The notes: generated by a model not told the origin, from the letters alone. A stretch of 41,917 nucleotides of DNA from Shewanella waksmanii ATCC BAA-643 (GCF_000518805.1 NZ_JAEH01000048.1:1-41917); one strand, 5' to 3'. Positions 16,112 through 25,606 are shown, counted from the first letter of the stretch. Program-made: numbers and translations.

Positions 16112-17244
16112 TAAATCACCACCAATTCTGCTTCAAGGGCACCGGCTTCATCAAGGGCTTGTAAGATGGCCATCAAATCCATGGGTGACGCGCCTAAGCT
16201 ATTCACAGCGCGAACCACATCTTCGAGCATAATGCCTTCTGGCCAGACAAACATGCGTGCATCGCCGGTATCAATGTCAATTTGACTATCGGTAGTGACC
16301 ACAGTTTCCCCTTGGGCTTGGCCCCAAAAAGCCCCGTTTGGCTGACTGACAAACTCTTGTTCTACAATCGATACGGTGAGGTTGCCATGACTGACGGCAG
16401 CTTTGCGTACCACCACTTCGCCGCCCATCACCACGGTGCCGGTGCGGCTGTTAAACACCACGCGAGGTGACTTACGGCCCTGCTCAATTTGTAATTCTTC
16501 GAGCATCGACATAAAGGTAACCCGCTCGCGATTGGTACTTGGGGCGCGAACCAGTACTTTAGCGTGGCTATCTGCACGGGCGACATCGGGTCCAAATAGC
16601 TGATTGACCTGGCGCTCGATATTGCGTGCCGTTTTAAAGCTCGGGGTACGCAGGTTTAACACAATATCTTCGGTTTCAGTAAAGTCGCTGTACATTGGCG
16701 CTTCTAGTAGCGCACCATTGGGGATGTTGCCTACGGTAGGCACATTAATGGTAACGGATGAGCCATTACGGCCCTGAGCTGACACCCCGCCAACGACTAA
16801 GTTGCCTTGAGCCACCGCATAAATTTCACCATCGACGGCGCGCAAAGGTGTCATCAATAGTGTGCCGCCACGTAAGCTTTTAGCATCACCGATAGAAGAG
16901 ACGGTGATATCTAATGTTTGCCCCGGACTTGCCAAAGGTGGCACGGTGGCATGGACCGCAACGGCAGCGACGTTCTTTAATTTGGGATCTGTTTTATCAT
17001 CTATTTGGACGCCAAATTGTTTGAGCATGTTGACGATAGACTGACTGGTAAAGCGCACCTGAGTACGATCACCGGTGCCATCTAAGCCAACGACTAAACC
17101 ATAACCTACGAGTTGGTTGTCGCGGATACCTTGTACATCAACAATATCCATAAGGTAGCGTTGTTGACCTTGGGCGTGGCTAATGTTGGTGCTGCTGACG
17201 ATCACCATACATGCGCTAGCAAGTCCAATTAATAATCGTCGCAT
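16111..17244 (-). CDS. flgI: Flagellar P-ring protein FlgI (lateral)
   Basis: 377 residues from ATG 17244, with AGAGG 7 nt upstream and a good Sec signal peptide ([18 protein letters not shown]...SHA). ATGs at 17247 and 17277 (the latter overlapping the flgH stop) are possible. Typical FlgI features: [43 protein letters not shown], and a C-terminal [18 protein letters not shown]. It forms the peptidoglycan ring with the help of FlgA. Confidence 0.95.
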   Translation of the reverse strand: MRRLLIGLASACMVIVSSTNISHAQGQQRYLMDIVDVQGIRDNQLVGYGLVVGLDGTGDRTQVRFTSQSIVNMLKQFGVQIDDKTDPKLKNVAAVAVHATVPPLASPGQTLDITVSSIGDAKSLRGGTLLMTPLRAVDGEIYAVAQGNLVVGGVSAQGRNGSSVTINVPTVGNIPNGALLEAPMYSDFTETEDIVLNLRTPSFKTARNIERQVNQLFGPDVARADSHAKVLVRAPSTNRERVTFMSMLEELQIEQGRKSPRVVFNSRTGTVVMGGEVVVRKAAVSHGNLTVSIVEQEFVSQPNGAFWGQAQGETVVTTDSQIDIDTGDARMFVWPEGIMLEDVVRAVNSLGASPMDLMAILQALDEAGALEAELVVI

Positions 17245-17276
17245 CATTGTGCCTCTTGTGGGGGTGAGTTGCTGCA

Positions 17277-17939
17277 TTACAGTGGGAACCAAGGACTATT
17301 AAAGTAGCGTGCCGCCCAGCCCATAGCATTGCTGTCGGCAATTGCGCCTTGGCCGCCATAGATGATACGAGCATCGGCAATTCGCTGTGATGAGATAGTG
17401 TTGTCATTACCGATGTCATCGGTGCGTATCAGCCCTAGTAAACGCAAGTATTCATCACCTTGGTTCAAGCGCAGCCACTTTTCACCGCGGATTAACAACG
17501 CGCCATTAGGTAATACTTTGGCGACGGTGACGGTGATAGAGCCAGATAGTTGGTTTTGCTGCGTGCTGGAGCCTGATCCCTTAAATCCGCGAGAGGCTGA
17601 ACCGCTGCCGCTACCATTGAAACTGTCACTGCCGGTCGAAGCTTGGCCGCCAATCGCCATATCTTGCTCTTTGTTGGCTTTGGTATCGGCGCGTTTACTG
17701 GAATAGGTCTTTTCATCAAGCGCGACGGTGAGAATGTCACCTTCGCGAAACGCGCGTTTATCTTTGAATAGGGTCAACATATAGCCTTGACGGTACACAC
17801 TGCCATTTTTAGCTTCTGGCAGGCTGTAATCAATCTCCGGCGGCGCCCATTCCGGTTGCCCAGGTTTTGTTTCGGGCTCCGGAAAATGGGCGGCACAGCC
17901 CGATAAACACAACATGAACCCTATCCATAAATAACGCAT
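17277..17939 (-). CDS. flgH: Flagellar L-ring lipoprotein FlgH (lateral)
   Basis: 220 residues with a lipoprotein signal ([15 protein letters not shown], acylated Cys15). FlgH motifs: [66 protein letters not shown] and a Gly-rich AMGWAARYF near the end. It forms the outer-membrane ring. ATG 17939 with AAGGAG 6 nt upstream; 26 nt after flgG. Confidence 0.96.
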   Translation of the reverse strand: MRYLWIGFMLCLSGCAAHFPEPETKPGQPEWAPPEIDYSLPEAKNGSVYRQGYMLTLFKDKRAFREGDILTVALDEKTYSSKRADTKANKEQDMAIGGQASTGSDSFNGSGSGSASRGFKGSGSSTQQNQLSGSITVTVAKVLPNGALLIRGEKWLRLNQGDEYLRLLGLIRTDDIGNDNTISSQRIADARIIYGGQGAIADSNAMGWAARYFNSPWFPL

Positions 17940-17965
17940 GATGACTCCTTACGCGTGGGCGTTGA

Positions 17966-18751
17966 TTACACGGCTTGGTTGAGGAATTTCAGCATGTCAT
18001 CGGACGCTGATACGACTTTGGCATTCATTTCATATGCGCGTTGGGTAGAGATCATCTCAACCATCTCTTCAACCACATTGACATTCGCCCCTTCCAACGC
18101 GCCCTGACGCAATTGACCTATAGCTTGGTCACCCGCAATGCCTTCCTGAGCGGCACCTGATGCGCCTGTTTCGCGGTACAAGTTGTCACCGCGCGCCTCT
18201 AAACCTGCAGGGTTGGTAAAATTAACTAAGGTGATTTGCCCAAGTTCCTGTGCTTCGGCTTCTCCGGCTATTTGCGCCGATACCACACCATCGGTTGCGA
18301 TGGTGATGGTGAGTGCATCTTCCGGGATCTCGATATTGGGCACCATAGGTAAGCCTTGAGAGGTCACCATTAGGCCATCGTTGTTGCGAAAGAACTGACC
18401 ATCACGGGTGTAGGCTAGCTCACCATTGGGTTCTTCAATTTGAAAGAAACCTTGGCCTTCAATGGCTAAATCAAGTTGTTGGTTGGTGGTTAACAGATCG
18501 CCAGTGGTAAACACTTTTTGGGTGCCTGCCACCCGCGTACCTGCACCAAGCTGTAAACCTGAAGGCAGTTCATTGAGTTCATCAACTTGACCGCCAGGTT
18601 GACGTTGCGTTTGATAAAACAGATCGTTAAATGCCACCCTATCACGCTTAAAGCCAGTGGTATTAACGTTGGCTAAATTGTTGGCAATGGTGGTGATTTT
18701 GACATCTTGAGCACTAAGCCCAGTTTTACTTACCCATAATGCTGATTGCAC
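17966..18751 (-). CDS. flgG: Distal rod protein FlgG (lateral)
   Basis: 261 residues. GTG start, with AAGGAG 7 nt upstream. N-terminus SALWVSKTGLSAQDVKITTIANNLANVNTTGFKR and C-terminus EEMVEMISTQRAYEMNAKVV are the standard rod-protein ends. It polymerises into the distal rod. 15 nt after flgF. Confidence 0.97.
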   Translation of the reverse strand: MQSALWVSKTGLSAQDVKITTIANNLANVNTTGFKRDRVAFNDLFYQTQRQPGGQVDELNELPSGLQLGAGTRVAGTQKVFTTGDLLTTNQQLDLAIEGQGFFQIEEPNGELAYTRDGQFFRNNDGLMVTSQGLPMVPNIEIPEDALTITIATDGVVSAQIAGEAEAQELGQITLVNFTNPAGLEARGDNLYRETGASGAAQEGIAGDQAIGQLRQGALEGANVNVVEEMVEMISTQRAYEMNAKVVSASDDMLKFLNQAV

Positions 18752-18766
18752 CTTAATGCTCCTTAA

Positions 18767-19501
18767 TTACGCGTTTTTAAGCAGGCGGTTGCCCGCTTCG
18801 GCTAGCTTTTCTGCACTTTTCATCAACTTGACCTGTACTTCAAATTGACGACTTAAATCCATTGAGGCGATCATTTCGCTCACCGCTTGGACATTACTGG
18901 CTTCGAGGTAACCGCTATTGACTCTTACTTCATTGTTGGCGGCCAACATCTGGCCATCACGGCTATAAAGTAGACCGTCGGTGCCTTTTTCTATGGCTTG
19001 TAGGTCGGGGTTAACCAGTTTTAGTTGGCCAACCTCTTCAATGACTTCACCGGCCGCGGCTAGCACACTAATGCGGCCGTCATCGCCAATGAACAAGTCT
19101 CGGTATTCCGGCAGCACAATGGGACCATCGATACCGACCACAGGACGGCCATCGATGGTGAGTTGGCCATTGGCATCAGGGACAATGGCACCCGAGCGGG
19201 TATATCCTTCACCTGCTCCGGTCATGACACTGAATAAGCCTTGGTCGCGGATAGCTAAATCTAAAGTGCGGCCAGTGGGGTTAAGCTCACCGCTTTGGCG
19301 GTCAAAGCTGTTGCTATGTGTTTGCGCCATGACGCGGGTGGTTAGGCTATTGCCAACCCCTGGCACTACTTGAGCCTGTACTCGCTCTAAATCGGCTTTG
19401 AAGCCGTGAGTATCAGCGTTGGCCAAGTTATGTGCCCGTATCGCTTGCGCTTCCATTATTCGGTTAGCACCACTGGCAGCGGTATAGATCATCTTATCCA
19501 T
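18767..19501 (-). CDS. flgF: Proximal rod protein FlgF (lateral)
   Basis: 244 residues. N-terminus IYTAASGANRIMEAQAIRAHNLANADTHGFK and C-terminal VSEMIASMDLSRQFEVQVK fit FlgF. ATG 19501 follows the flgE stop by 8 nt, with TAGGAT upstream that overlaps that stop. Rod component between FlgB/FlgC and FlgG. Confidence 0.95.
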   Translation of the reverse strand: MDKMIYTAASGANRIMEAQAIRAHNLANADTHGFKADLERVQAQVVPGVGNSLTTRVMAQTHSNSFDRQSGELNPTGRTLDLAIRDQGLFSVMTGAGEGYTRSGAIVPDANGQLTIDGRPVVGIDGPIVLPEYRDLFIGDDGRISVLAAAGEVIEEVGQLKLVNPDLQAIEKGTDGLLYSRDGQMLAANNEVRVNSGYLEASNVQAVSEMIASMDLSRQFEVQVKLMKSAEKLAEAGNRLLKNA

Positions 19502-19509
19502 ATGCGATC

Positions 19510-20718
19510 CTAAATAGCGTTAAGCAAAGACTGTTGCATGCTGGTATTGGCTTGAAGCACTTTGGCGTTAGATTGGTAGTTGCGCTGGGCATTCATCAAT
19601 CCCACCATTTCCGCAGTGGTGTCGACATTTGAGCCTTCTAGGTAGCCTCCAGCCATGTTGCCGAAGGTCCCCGTATTAGGGGTGCCGACAGTGGCTTGTC
19701 CCGTTGAAGGGTTAGCGGTCCAGGCGTTGTTGCTCACCGGTGTAAGGCCATTGGGGTTGTTGAAGGCAGCGAGAACCACTTGTCCTTGCACTTGCTCTTG
19801 GCCATTGGTGTATACCCCGTATAGCATACCGTCGTTATCGAGACGAATACCGTTCAACTCGCCTGAGGTGTAGCCATTTTGAGTCAAGCTTGAGTTGTTA
19901 TAATCGGCCGCATATTGGGTGCTGTTGGCATAGCTTAGCGTCAGGCTCATATCTGAAGCACCACCAACAATATTGGGATCGTTAATATCTAAAGTGATTG
20001 AGTCGCCGGCGATGAGGTTGCCATCTGAGTCGAAATCCAATGTATGACCGCCTGCAGGAGTGACATCTTCGCCATCCATGCGGTAATGAACCTGCCAAGT
20101 ATTGTCGCCAGTTTTAACGTAATACTGGGTTAGCGCATGCTCTTTACCCAGTGAGTCGTAAGCCGTTACCGTTGTTGACGAATGGTAAGTTGAGGCATCA
20201 TCAGGATCAAACGGGGTGGTAGCAGGGTCGATGGCATCAACACGCGCATCCAAATTTGATATTTGGCTGACATCGCTGGTGGCTTTTGCCGGCAGTGATG
20301 TTGAGTGGATTTGTAAGTCGTTCACATTACCGGTTTGCAATTGACCACCTGGGCCGACAGTGTAGCCCTGTAGACGGTTGCCCATAGGGTCAACCACGAA
20401 GCCGTTTGCATCTTGGTTAAACATGCCTGCACGTGAATAAAGCGTACTGCCATCAGTGCCTGACAGCATAAAGAAGCCTTCACCTTGGATGCCCATGTCC
20501 AATTCACGACCCGTGTAAGTTAGACCGCCACCCATGGAGAAGTTTTGGCTGGTGGACATGACGTTAACACCACCGGCTTGGCCGCCATTATAAATAGCGG
20601 CAAATTCGCTGCGGCCGCCACGAAAGCCCACTGTTGAGGCATTGGCAATGTTGTTACTGATGGTGTTGAGATCTTGGGTTGTTGCTTGTAAACCACTAAG
20701 GGCAATATTGAATGACAT
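19510..20718 (-). CDS. flgE: Flagellar hook protein FlgE (lateral)
   Basis: 402 residues, the usual length. N-terminus FNIALSGLQATTQDLNTISNNIANASTVGF. The middle contains the hook-domain sequence STTVTAYDSLGKEHALTQYYVKT and the C-terminus reads GGYLEGSNVDTTAEMVGLMNAQRNYQSNAKV. Subunit of the universal joint. ATG 20718 with AAGGAAT upstream. Confidence 0.97.
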   Translation of the reverse strand: MSFNIALSGLQATTQDLNTISNNIANASTVGFRGGRSEFAAIYNGGQAGGVNVMSTSQNFSMGGGLTYTGRELDMGIQGEGFFMLSGTDGSTLYSRAGMFNQDANGFVVDPMGNRLQGYTVGPGGQLQTGNVNDLQIHSTSLPAKATSDVSQISNLDARVDAIDPATTPFDPDDASTYHSSTTVTAYDSLGKEHALTQYYVKTGDNTWQVHYRMDGEDVTPAGGHTLDFDSDGNLIAGDSITLDINDPNIVGGASDMSLTLSYANSTQYAADYNNSSLTQNGYTSGELNGIRLDNDGMLYGVYTNGQEQVQGQVVLAAFNNPNGLTPVSNNAWTANPSTGQATVGTPNTGTFGNMAGGYLEGSNVDTTAEMVGLMNAQRNYQSNAKVLQANTSMQQSLLNAI

Positions 20719-20743
20719 GCTTAGGATTCCTTAACTTAAATTG

Positions 20744-21412
20744 TTATGACACTTCAGAGATTTCAAGCACAGAAATCGTGCCTAAACCATTGCCCAACTC
20801 GGCCATCATCACGCCGGACGCGCTGACAAAGTGAACTTTTTCAATGGGAGCTTTTATAAATGTATCGGCGTTGCTGGTTTCTTCACCTGCAGTGACCTTG
20901 GCGGTAATTTCATAGTCGCCAGCGGGTAAGTCTAACTCTTCTGGATCGATGCTAAAGGCGATGTCGCCGCTATCTTGCGGGCCCAGCACGATAGTTTCGA
21001 CCACTTCACCTTGATCATTTTTAATCTCGATTTCTAGCCCTTCTGCGCCTGACTCGAGATAAACCTTACCGTCGATAGTGTCATCGCCTAGCGTAAATTC
21101 GTTAGCTGGCACCATGGCGCTTTTGCCTATGAGTTGCGCCGATTGCACGATGCCGAGATTTTCCATCATGATCATGCTCATGGCTTGATTGGCTCGCATA
21201 TGCTCTAAGCTTTCGACTTGAGATATTTGCGCCATCTGCGAGACAAATTCATTGCTATCAATAGGGCTGGTGGGGTCCTGGTTTTGGATTGAAGCCAGCA
21301 TCAATGTCATGAAATCATTTTTGATGGTGCCAGCAGCGCTACCGGCGGAATTCATAATGTCAGCGCCTTGGGTGCCGGCGTCTTGTTGACTCGTTAGGGC
21401 TTGTACGCTCAT
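20744..21412 (-). CDS. flgD: Hook-capping scaffold FlgD (lateral)
   Basis: 222 residues. N-terminal FMTLMLASIQNQDPTSPIDSNEFVSQMAQISQVESL is the FlgD signature (LxxQDPxxP). The C-terminal half has the tudor/Ig-like region (GAEGLEIEIKNDQGEVVETI). It caps hook growth and is later discarded. Start ATG 21412 is one base after the flgC stop, and AGGAG falls in the end of flgC. Confidence 0.95.
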   Translation of the reverse strand: MSVQALTSQQDAGTQGADIMNSAGSAAGTIKNDFMTLMLASIQNQDPTSPIDSNEFVSQMAQISQVESLEHMRANQAMSMIMMENLGIVQSAQLIGKSAMVPANEFTLGDDTIDGKVYLESGAEGLEIEIKNDQGEVVETIVLGPQDSGDIAFSIDPEELDLPAGDYEITAKVTAGEETSNADTFIKAPIEKVHFVSASGVMMAELGNGLGTISVLEISEVS

Positions 21413-21413
21413 G

Positions 21414-21833
21414 TTAGTTGGCTCCTAGTTGCAGCAGGCCTTGCTGCATAGAACGGGCGCGGTTCATCACTTCAACATTGGTTTCAAATGACCGGCTTGC
21501 AGCCATCATATCTGCCATTTCATCTACGGTATTGACGTTGGAGTACGCCACACACCCCTGTTCGTCGGCAAACGGGTGATTGGGTTCATAGCGCATATCA
21601 AGTGGTGCGTCGGTTTCAACAATACCGGCGACCTGTACATGTGCGCCACTGAGTTGCACCTGCTGGGTTTGGTTGTAAATAGTTGAAAATACCGGCTTTA
21701 GTGCTCTAAAGGCACTGTCGGGATTCTCTGCCGCTGCGCCAGCGTTGGCTAAGTTACTTGCCACCGTGTTTAGGCGGATGGTTTGGGCGTGCATGCCGGC
21801 ACCGGCGATATCGTAGATCTCAGAAAATGACAC
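21414..21833 (-). CDS. flgC: Proximal rod protein FlgC (lateral)
   Basis: 139 residues. N-terminus IYDIAGAGMHAQTIRLNTVASNLANAGA and C-terminus YSNVNTVDEMADMMAASRSFETNVEVMN are diagnostic of FlgC. ATG 21833, 11 nt after flgB with AGGAG-like bases between. Confidence 0.96.
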   Translation of the reverse strand: MSFSEIYDIAGAGMHAQTIRLNTVASNLANAGAAAENPDSAFRALKPVFSTIYNQTQQVQLSGAHVQVAGIVETDAPLDMRYEPNHPFADEQGCVAYSNVNTVDEMADMMAASRSFETNVEVMNRARSMQQGLLQLGAN

Positions 21834-21844
21834 TGGCTGTTCTC

Positions 21845-22195
21845 CTACTTGCCTTCAATGGCTGACTTCAAGCCAGCAATTTTCATGTTGAGGAAGGTCA
21901 GACTGGTTTGATAGTCCATGGCGTTTTGCGAATAACGAGCTTGCTCTCTACCGAGTTCAACGGTGTTGTTATCACTGGAAGATTGGTAAGGCACTCGGTA
22001 AGCGGCTTCGTAGTTGCGATCGGGAGTCATTCCGGCATTGATTTGCGTCATGACCGTCTTGAAGTCTAAGTCTCTGGCTTTGTAGCCTGGGGTCTCGGCA
22101 TTGGCGAGGTTCCCGGCCAGCATCTTGCTGCGTTCGACACGAAAGTCGAGTGTTTGTGGGTGAATGCCCAGTGCGGCATCGAGCTTGATAGCCAT
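21845..22195 (-). CDS. flgB: Proximal rod protein FlgB (lateral)
   Basis: 116 residues from ATG 22195 with GGAG 5 nt upstream. A longer frame to 22246 would run into the promoter. Contains DFRVERSKMLAGNLANAETPGYKARDLDF and a C-terminal QTSLTFLNMKIAGLKSAI. First gene of the operon flgBCDEFGHIJKL-lafW. Confidence 0.95.
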   Translation of the reverse strand: MAIKLDAALGIHPQTLDFRVERSKMLAGNLANAETPGYKARDLDFKTVMTQINAGMTPDRNYEAAYRVPYQSSSDNNTVELGREQARYSQNAMDYQTSLTFLNMKIAGLKSAIEGK

Positions 22196-22245
22196 GAAAA
22201 CTCCTAGTAATGTATGGTCGATTTCCCAATTGCTGCATCTGAGCA

Positions 22246-22262
22246 ATCAATTTACGTGCCAA
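22246..22262 (-). promoter_or_regulatory. Probable sigma-54 promoter of the flgB operon
   Basis: Minus strand reads TTGGCACGTAAATTGAT. The -24 box TTGGCACG is a full match; the -12 box is TTGA instead of TTGC. Start would be near 22235, about 40 nt before flgB. The weak -12 box is the reason for moderate confidence. Confidence 0.55.
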
Positions 22263-22305
22263 CAAACTTAGATGTTTTATATCAATGACTTAACTGAGGT
22301 GACTG

Positions 22306-23028
22306 TTGAAAAACGGAATAGGTCTTTCCTGCTTGTTGTGGACGGTTTTCCTGTTACTTCCGCATGGGGCGATGGCGCAGTCGCTGACTGTTGCTGATGA
22401 GATACGCCAGCAGTTCGTCACCCAGCTGGAAGCAGAGTTACAGCAGTGGCAACAGCTCAATGGGATTGAAATTGTCAGTCATCAAATTCAACCTCGGGTA
22501 CCTTCTGGTGCCAGTTCACTGCCTCAGTGCCCTTCACAAATTACCATTGAATCCGCTGCCGGAGTGCCGTTTGGTAATTTGCAGCGGCGGGTACAGTGCT
22601 TTGACAAAGGCTGGAGCCTATTTGTACGTGCCAAGGTGACGGTGACGGCGCGACTGCCTGTGGCTGCACGTGCGTTAAAGCGCGGGGAGATTATTGGTGA
22701 GCAAGATATTGTTTTTCAGTCAGTCGTGCTATCAAGTAGTGATCGCCAGTTAGTGGGCCAGCTAGAGGATTTACTTGGTCGCCAAGTGAAGCGGCAACTT
22801 CGGCGTCATCGAGCGATACAAATCAATCAGCTTTCGGCACCTATGTGGGTAAATTTAGGTGATAAAGTGATTATTGAAGCTCGTAGTAACGGCTTTTACG
22901 CCAACATGCCAGGAGAGGCGCTAGAGTCGGGGGGAGAGGGCAAAGATATTAGGGTAAAAAACCTCAGTTCTGGCAAAGTGATTATTGCTTATCCAATAGC
23001 CAAAGGGCGAGTGGCAACCATTTTCTAA
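22306..23028 (+). CDS. flgA: P-ring assembly chaperone FlgA (lateral)
   Basis: 240 residues. TTG start with GAGGT 6 nt upstream; there is no suitable ATG. Sec signal peptide (about 1-25, ending HGAMA). The C-terminal SAF-like domain has VAARALKRGEIIGEQDIVFQ, LLGRQVKRQLRRHRAI and the FlgA ending VKNLSSGKVIIAYPIAKGRV. Periplasmic chaperone for FlgI. Divergent from flgB, sharing a 110-bp control region. I found no clear promoter facing it. Confidence 0.94.
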   Translation: MKNGIGLSCLLWTVFLLLPHGAMAQSLTVADEIRQQFVTQLEAELQQWQQLNGIEIVSHQIQPRVPSGASSLPQCPSQITIESAAGVPFGNLQRRVQCFDKGWSLFVRAKVTVTARLPVAARALKRGEIIGEQDIVFQSVVLSSSDRQLVGQLEDLLGRQVKRQLRRHRAIQINQLSAPMWVNLGDKVIIEARSNGFYANMPGEALESGGEGKDIRVKNLSSGKVIIAYPIAKGRVATIF

Positions 23029-23057
23029 TTTTCGGCTATCTGATTTTAGTTTTTACG

Positions 23058-23099
23058 CTCAAGTGTCGCTTGTTAATAGTGACTGCATTATCACTTGAG
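23058..23099 (+). promoter_or_regulatory. Inverted repeat before flgM
   Basis: CTCAAGTG (23058-23065) and CACTTGAG (23092-23099) are perfect 8-bp arms 26 nt apart. The right arm ends 5 nt before the flgM ATG and contains the only Shine-Dalgarno-like bases (GAG). It may be an operator or a weak RNA hairpin over the ribosome site. Confidence 0.4.
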
Positions 23100-23104
23100 T
23101 ATCT

Positions 23105-23392
23105 ATGATGGAAATCACCAAAGTTAATAGCCCGTTAAGTGCGGAAGTTGGCGTTAATAAGCGCGCACAGACCCACTATCAGCGCGATGAACAGCAAGCC
23201 AAACCTAATCCGAGTGCGACTAAAAGTGCCAGTGATGATTGGCAATTACTCGACCAAGCCAAGCCGCAACTTGCGCAACTTGCAGAGGTAGATAGCGACA
23301 AAGTCAGTGGCTTACGTCAAGCGATAGCCAATGGCACTTTTCGTATTGATATTGGTGAAATAGCTGAGGCGATGTTACGTCAACATGGATAA
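23105..23392 (+). CDS. flgM: Anti-sigma-28 factor FlgM (lateral)
   Basis: 95 residues; ATG at 23105 or 23108. The N-terminal half is polar and likely disordered. The C-terminal sigma-binding part has DKVSGLRQAIANGTFRIDIGEIAEAMLRQ, the FlgM signature. It binds LafS until exported after hook completion. Weak Shine-Dalgarno and an inverted repeat upstream. Overlaps flgN by 8 nt. Confidence 0.92.
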   Translation: MMEITKVNSPLSAEVGVNKRAQTHYQRDEQQAKPNPSATKSASDDWQLLDQAKPQLAQLAEVDSDKVSGLRQAIANGTFRIDIGEIAEAMLRQHG

Positions 23393-23840
23393 ACTTACCG
23401 TCAATAAACGCGAAGTGTTGCAGTCACTGGTTCGCGGTATTCGTCAGGATATCGATGGCTATAAACAACTCAAAAGTTTACTCAAGCAACAACGAGAGCT
23501 GATGCAGCGTCGAGATAACCAAGGGTTGTCACACCATAATGAGCACCAAACTGCGCTTTGTGATGAGTTGATGTTACGCGCCAAAGCCCGCTGTCAATTT
23601 CTCAATCAGCTTGGATTCAGTGGCGATGCACAAGGCATGGCGCTGTTGTTAGAGAAATTACCTGCCCAGCATAAAGAGCAATTGAGTTTATGGTGGCAGA
23701 ACTTATTGGCTGCGGTGAAAGAGAGCCAAGCGATGAATGATGCTAATGGTAAACTGTTGGTGACTCAGCAAGCTGTGATTGCCAGTATCTTGCAGCAAGA
23801 AGATACCGGCGTGAACGATTATGGTGAAGGACTTCGCTAG
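23385..23840 (+). CDS. flgN: Export chaperone FlgN (lateral)
   Basis: 151 residues, almost all helix, with the FlgN pattern (IDGYKQLKSLLKQQRELMQRRDNQGL, then LGFSGDAQGMALLLEKLP). It escorts FlgK and FlgL to the export gate. The start lies within the end of flgM, so the two are co-translated. It ends against fliJ: the two stop codons share the palindrome CTAG (23837-23840). Confidence 0.88.
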   Translation: MDKLTVNKREVLQSLVRGIRQDIDGYKQLKSLLKQQRELMQRRDNQGLSHHNEHQTALCDELMLRAKARCQFLNQLGFSGDAQGMALLLEKLPAQHKEQLSLWWQNLLAAVKESQAMNDANGKLLVTQQAVIASILQQEDTGVNDYGEGLR

Positions 23841-24253
23841 TCGTTAATTCGCGCTCTTTGGGCGAGATCGTCTAGTTGTTGCTGCTCACGTCGTTCAGTG
23901 TCTCGTAGTCGCTGTTTTTGGCGTTGTTGTACTAACCAATTTAACCGCTGTCTATGTTGCAGTTGATGGCGCCACAAATCATCTATTCGTTGTTGTTCTT
24001 GGGCAAGCAAGCCATTTTTCCTGACCATTTGTTGCACCATCGGCCGCAAACTTTGTTGTAAGCTGGTGTTATTTTGCAATAGTAGTGGGTGCAAATTCTT
24101 ATCGCTAGTTTGCTGATATTGCTGCAGCATTGCACTTAGTTGTGCCGTTTGTTGTTGGCTATGTTGCAGTCGATTCGCCGCTTCGTGACGCTGTTGTCCT
24201 AACTTGGTCAGTTTCTTTTCTTCTTGTTGCTTAAGCTTGATTAACTGCTGCAT
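23837..24253 (-). CDS. fliJ: Export apparatus stalk protein FliJ (lateral)
   Basis: 138 residues, a continuous coiled coil very rich in Gln, Leu, Arg and Lys, the hallmark of FliJ, which sits in the FliI hexamer. Sequence identity in the family is low, so the call also rests on its place after fliI. ATG 24253 with AGGAG upstream, 9 nt after fliI. Confidence 0.85.
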   Translation of the reverse strand: MQQLIKLKQQEEKKLTKLGQQRHEAANRLQHSQQQTAQLSAMLQQYQQTSDKNLHPLLLQNNTSLQQSLRPMVQQMVRKNGLLAQEQQRIDDLWRHQLQHRQRLNWLVQQRQKQRLRDTERREQQQLDDLAQRARIND

Positions 24254-24262
24254 TTTGCTCTC

Positions 24263-25606
24263 CTATGCCAGTGACGAAGGTGGTTGCAATGGGCAAATTA
24301 AGTCTAATAATTGCTGCATACTTTGGGTGCGTTCAGCACGTTCATCTATCCCTTGTGTAAGAAATTCGACCAGCTGTGGGTAACTTTGTACCGCCAGATC
24401 CATATCCGCATCTTGGCCCGGTTGGTAGCCGCCAAGGGGTAATAGTTCACTGACTTCGTGATAGCGTCCGTTGAGATGGCGAAATCGTTGTATTGCTTGT
24501 TGCTGCGAGGTATCGCTCAATTGCGCCGCTAAACGGCTAATGGAGGCTGCGATGTCGATAGCGGGAAAGTGGCCTCGTTCGGCTAGCTTACGGCTGAGAA
24601 CGATATGACCATCTAAAATTGCCCGAGCGGCATCAGCAATTGGGTCTTGCTGATCGTCACCTTCCGTCAGTACGGTATAAAATGCGGTTAAGGTGCCGTG
24701 GGGGTGCTGACCATTACCAGCCATTTCTACTAAGCTAGGCAATTGGGCAAAGGCTGAAGGCGGATAACCTTTGGTGGCGGGTGGCTCGCCTAAGCTCAAA
24801 GCAATTTCACGCTGAGCTTGGGCATAGCGGGTTAACGAATCAACCAGTAATAGTACCCGCTTACCTTGATCGCGAAAGCCACAGGCTAAGGTGTGGCATA
24901 GGCGCATAGCGCGTAGCCGCATTAACGGCGTGGTGTCGGCAGGGGCTGCAATGACGATTGCGCGAGCCATACCTTCTGGCCCTAAAGCTGACTCGATAAA
25001 CTCACTGACCTCCCGGCCACGTTCGCCAATTAGGCCAACAATGACAATGTCAGCTTGGGTAAAGCGGGTCATCATACCGAGTAGCACACTTTTGCCGACT
25101 CCAGATCCTGCAAACAACCCAAGTCGTTGTCCTTGTCCTACAGGAAACAGGCCATTGATTGCTCGAATGCCCACATCTAAAGCGGTGTTGATTGGACGAC
25201 GTAACAAGGGGTTGGTGACGGGCTTATGGCTGTCGGTGGCCGAGCACATGGCTGGGGCAGGGCCAGTATCAAGCGGTTGGCCGCGACCATCGAGCACCCG
25301 CCCTAGCAAGTTATCGTCGATGCACAGTTGGCCACTTTGGTGATAGGGCAATACCCTAGACCCTGGCATTAAGCCTGACGTGTGTTCAATGGGCATTAAG
25401 CAGAGGGTTTCTTTATGAAAACCGACCACTTCAGCTTCAATATAGCGGCCATCACGGCATTCGATTAAACAGCGATCTCCCATGCCCAACTCACAACCTA
25501 CCGCTTCGAGAATGAGCCCTTTTACCCGGGTCAATCGACCATAGATCTGCGCAACTGGGATAGTTGGCCAGTCTAAAATATTATCGATTTCACCTGCTTC
25601 AGTCAT
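24263..25606 (-). CDS. fliI: Flagellar export ATPase FliI (lateral)
   Basis: 447 residues from ATG 25606, which overlaps the fliH stop (ATGACTGA, 8 nt); a longer frame to 25708 would run over fliH. Walker A is AGSGVGKS (166-173) and Walker B VLLLVD (251-256). Also visible are GLIGERGREVSEF, SLTRYAQAQREI and GYPPSAFAQLP, all F1-ATPase beta-like. It powers unfolding and delivery of export substrates with FliH and FliJ. Confidence 0.96.
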   Translation of the reverse strand: MTEAGEIDNILDWPTIPVAQIYGRLTRVKGLILEAVGCELGMGDRCLIECRDGRYIEAEVVGFHKETLCLMPIEHTSGLMPGSRVLPYHQSGQLCIDDNLLGRVLDGRGQPLDTGPAPAMCSATDSHKPVTNPLLRRPINTALDVGIRAINGLFPVGQGQRLGLFAGSGVGKSVLLGMMTRFTQADIVIVGLIGERGREVSEFIESALGPEGMARAIVIAAPADTTPLMRLRAMRLCHTLACGFRDQGKRVLLLVDSLTRYAQAQREIALSLGEPPATKGYPPSAFAQLPSLVEMAGNGQHPHGTLTAFYTVLTEGDDQQDPIADAARAILDGHIVLSRKLAERGHFPAIDIAASISRLAAQLSDTSQQQAIQRFRHLNGRYHEVSELLPLGGYQPGQDADMDLAVQSYPQLVEFLTQGIDERAERTQSMQQLLDLICPLQPPSSLA

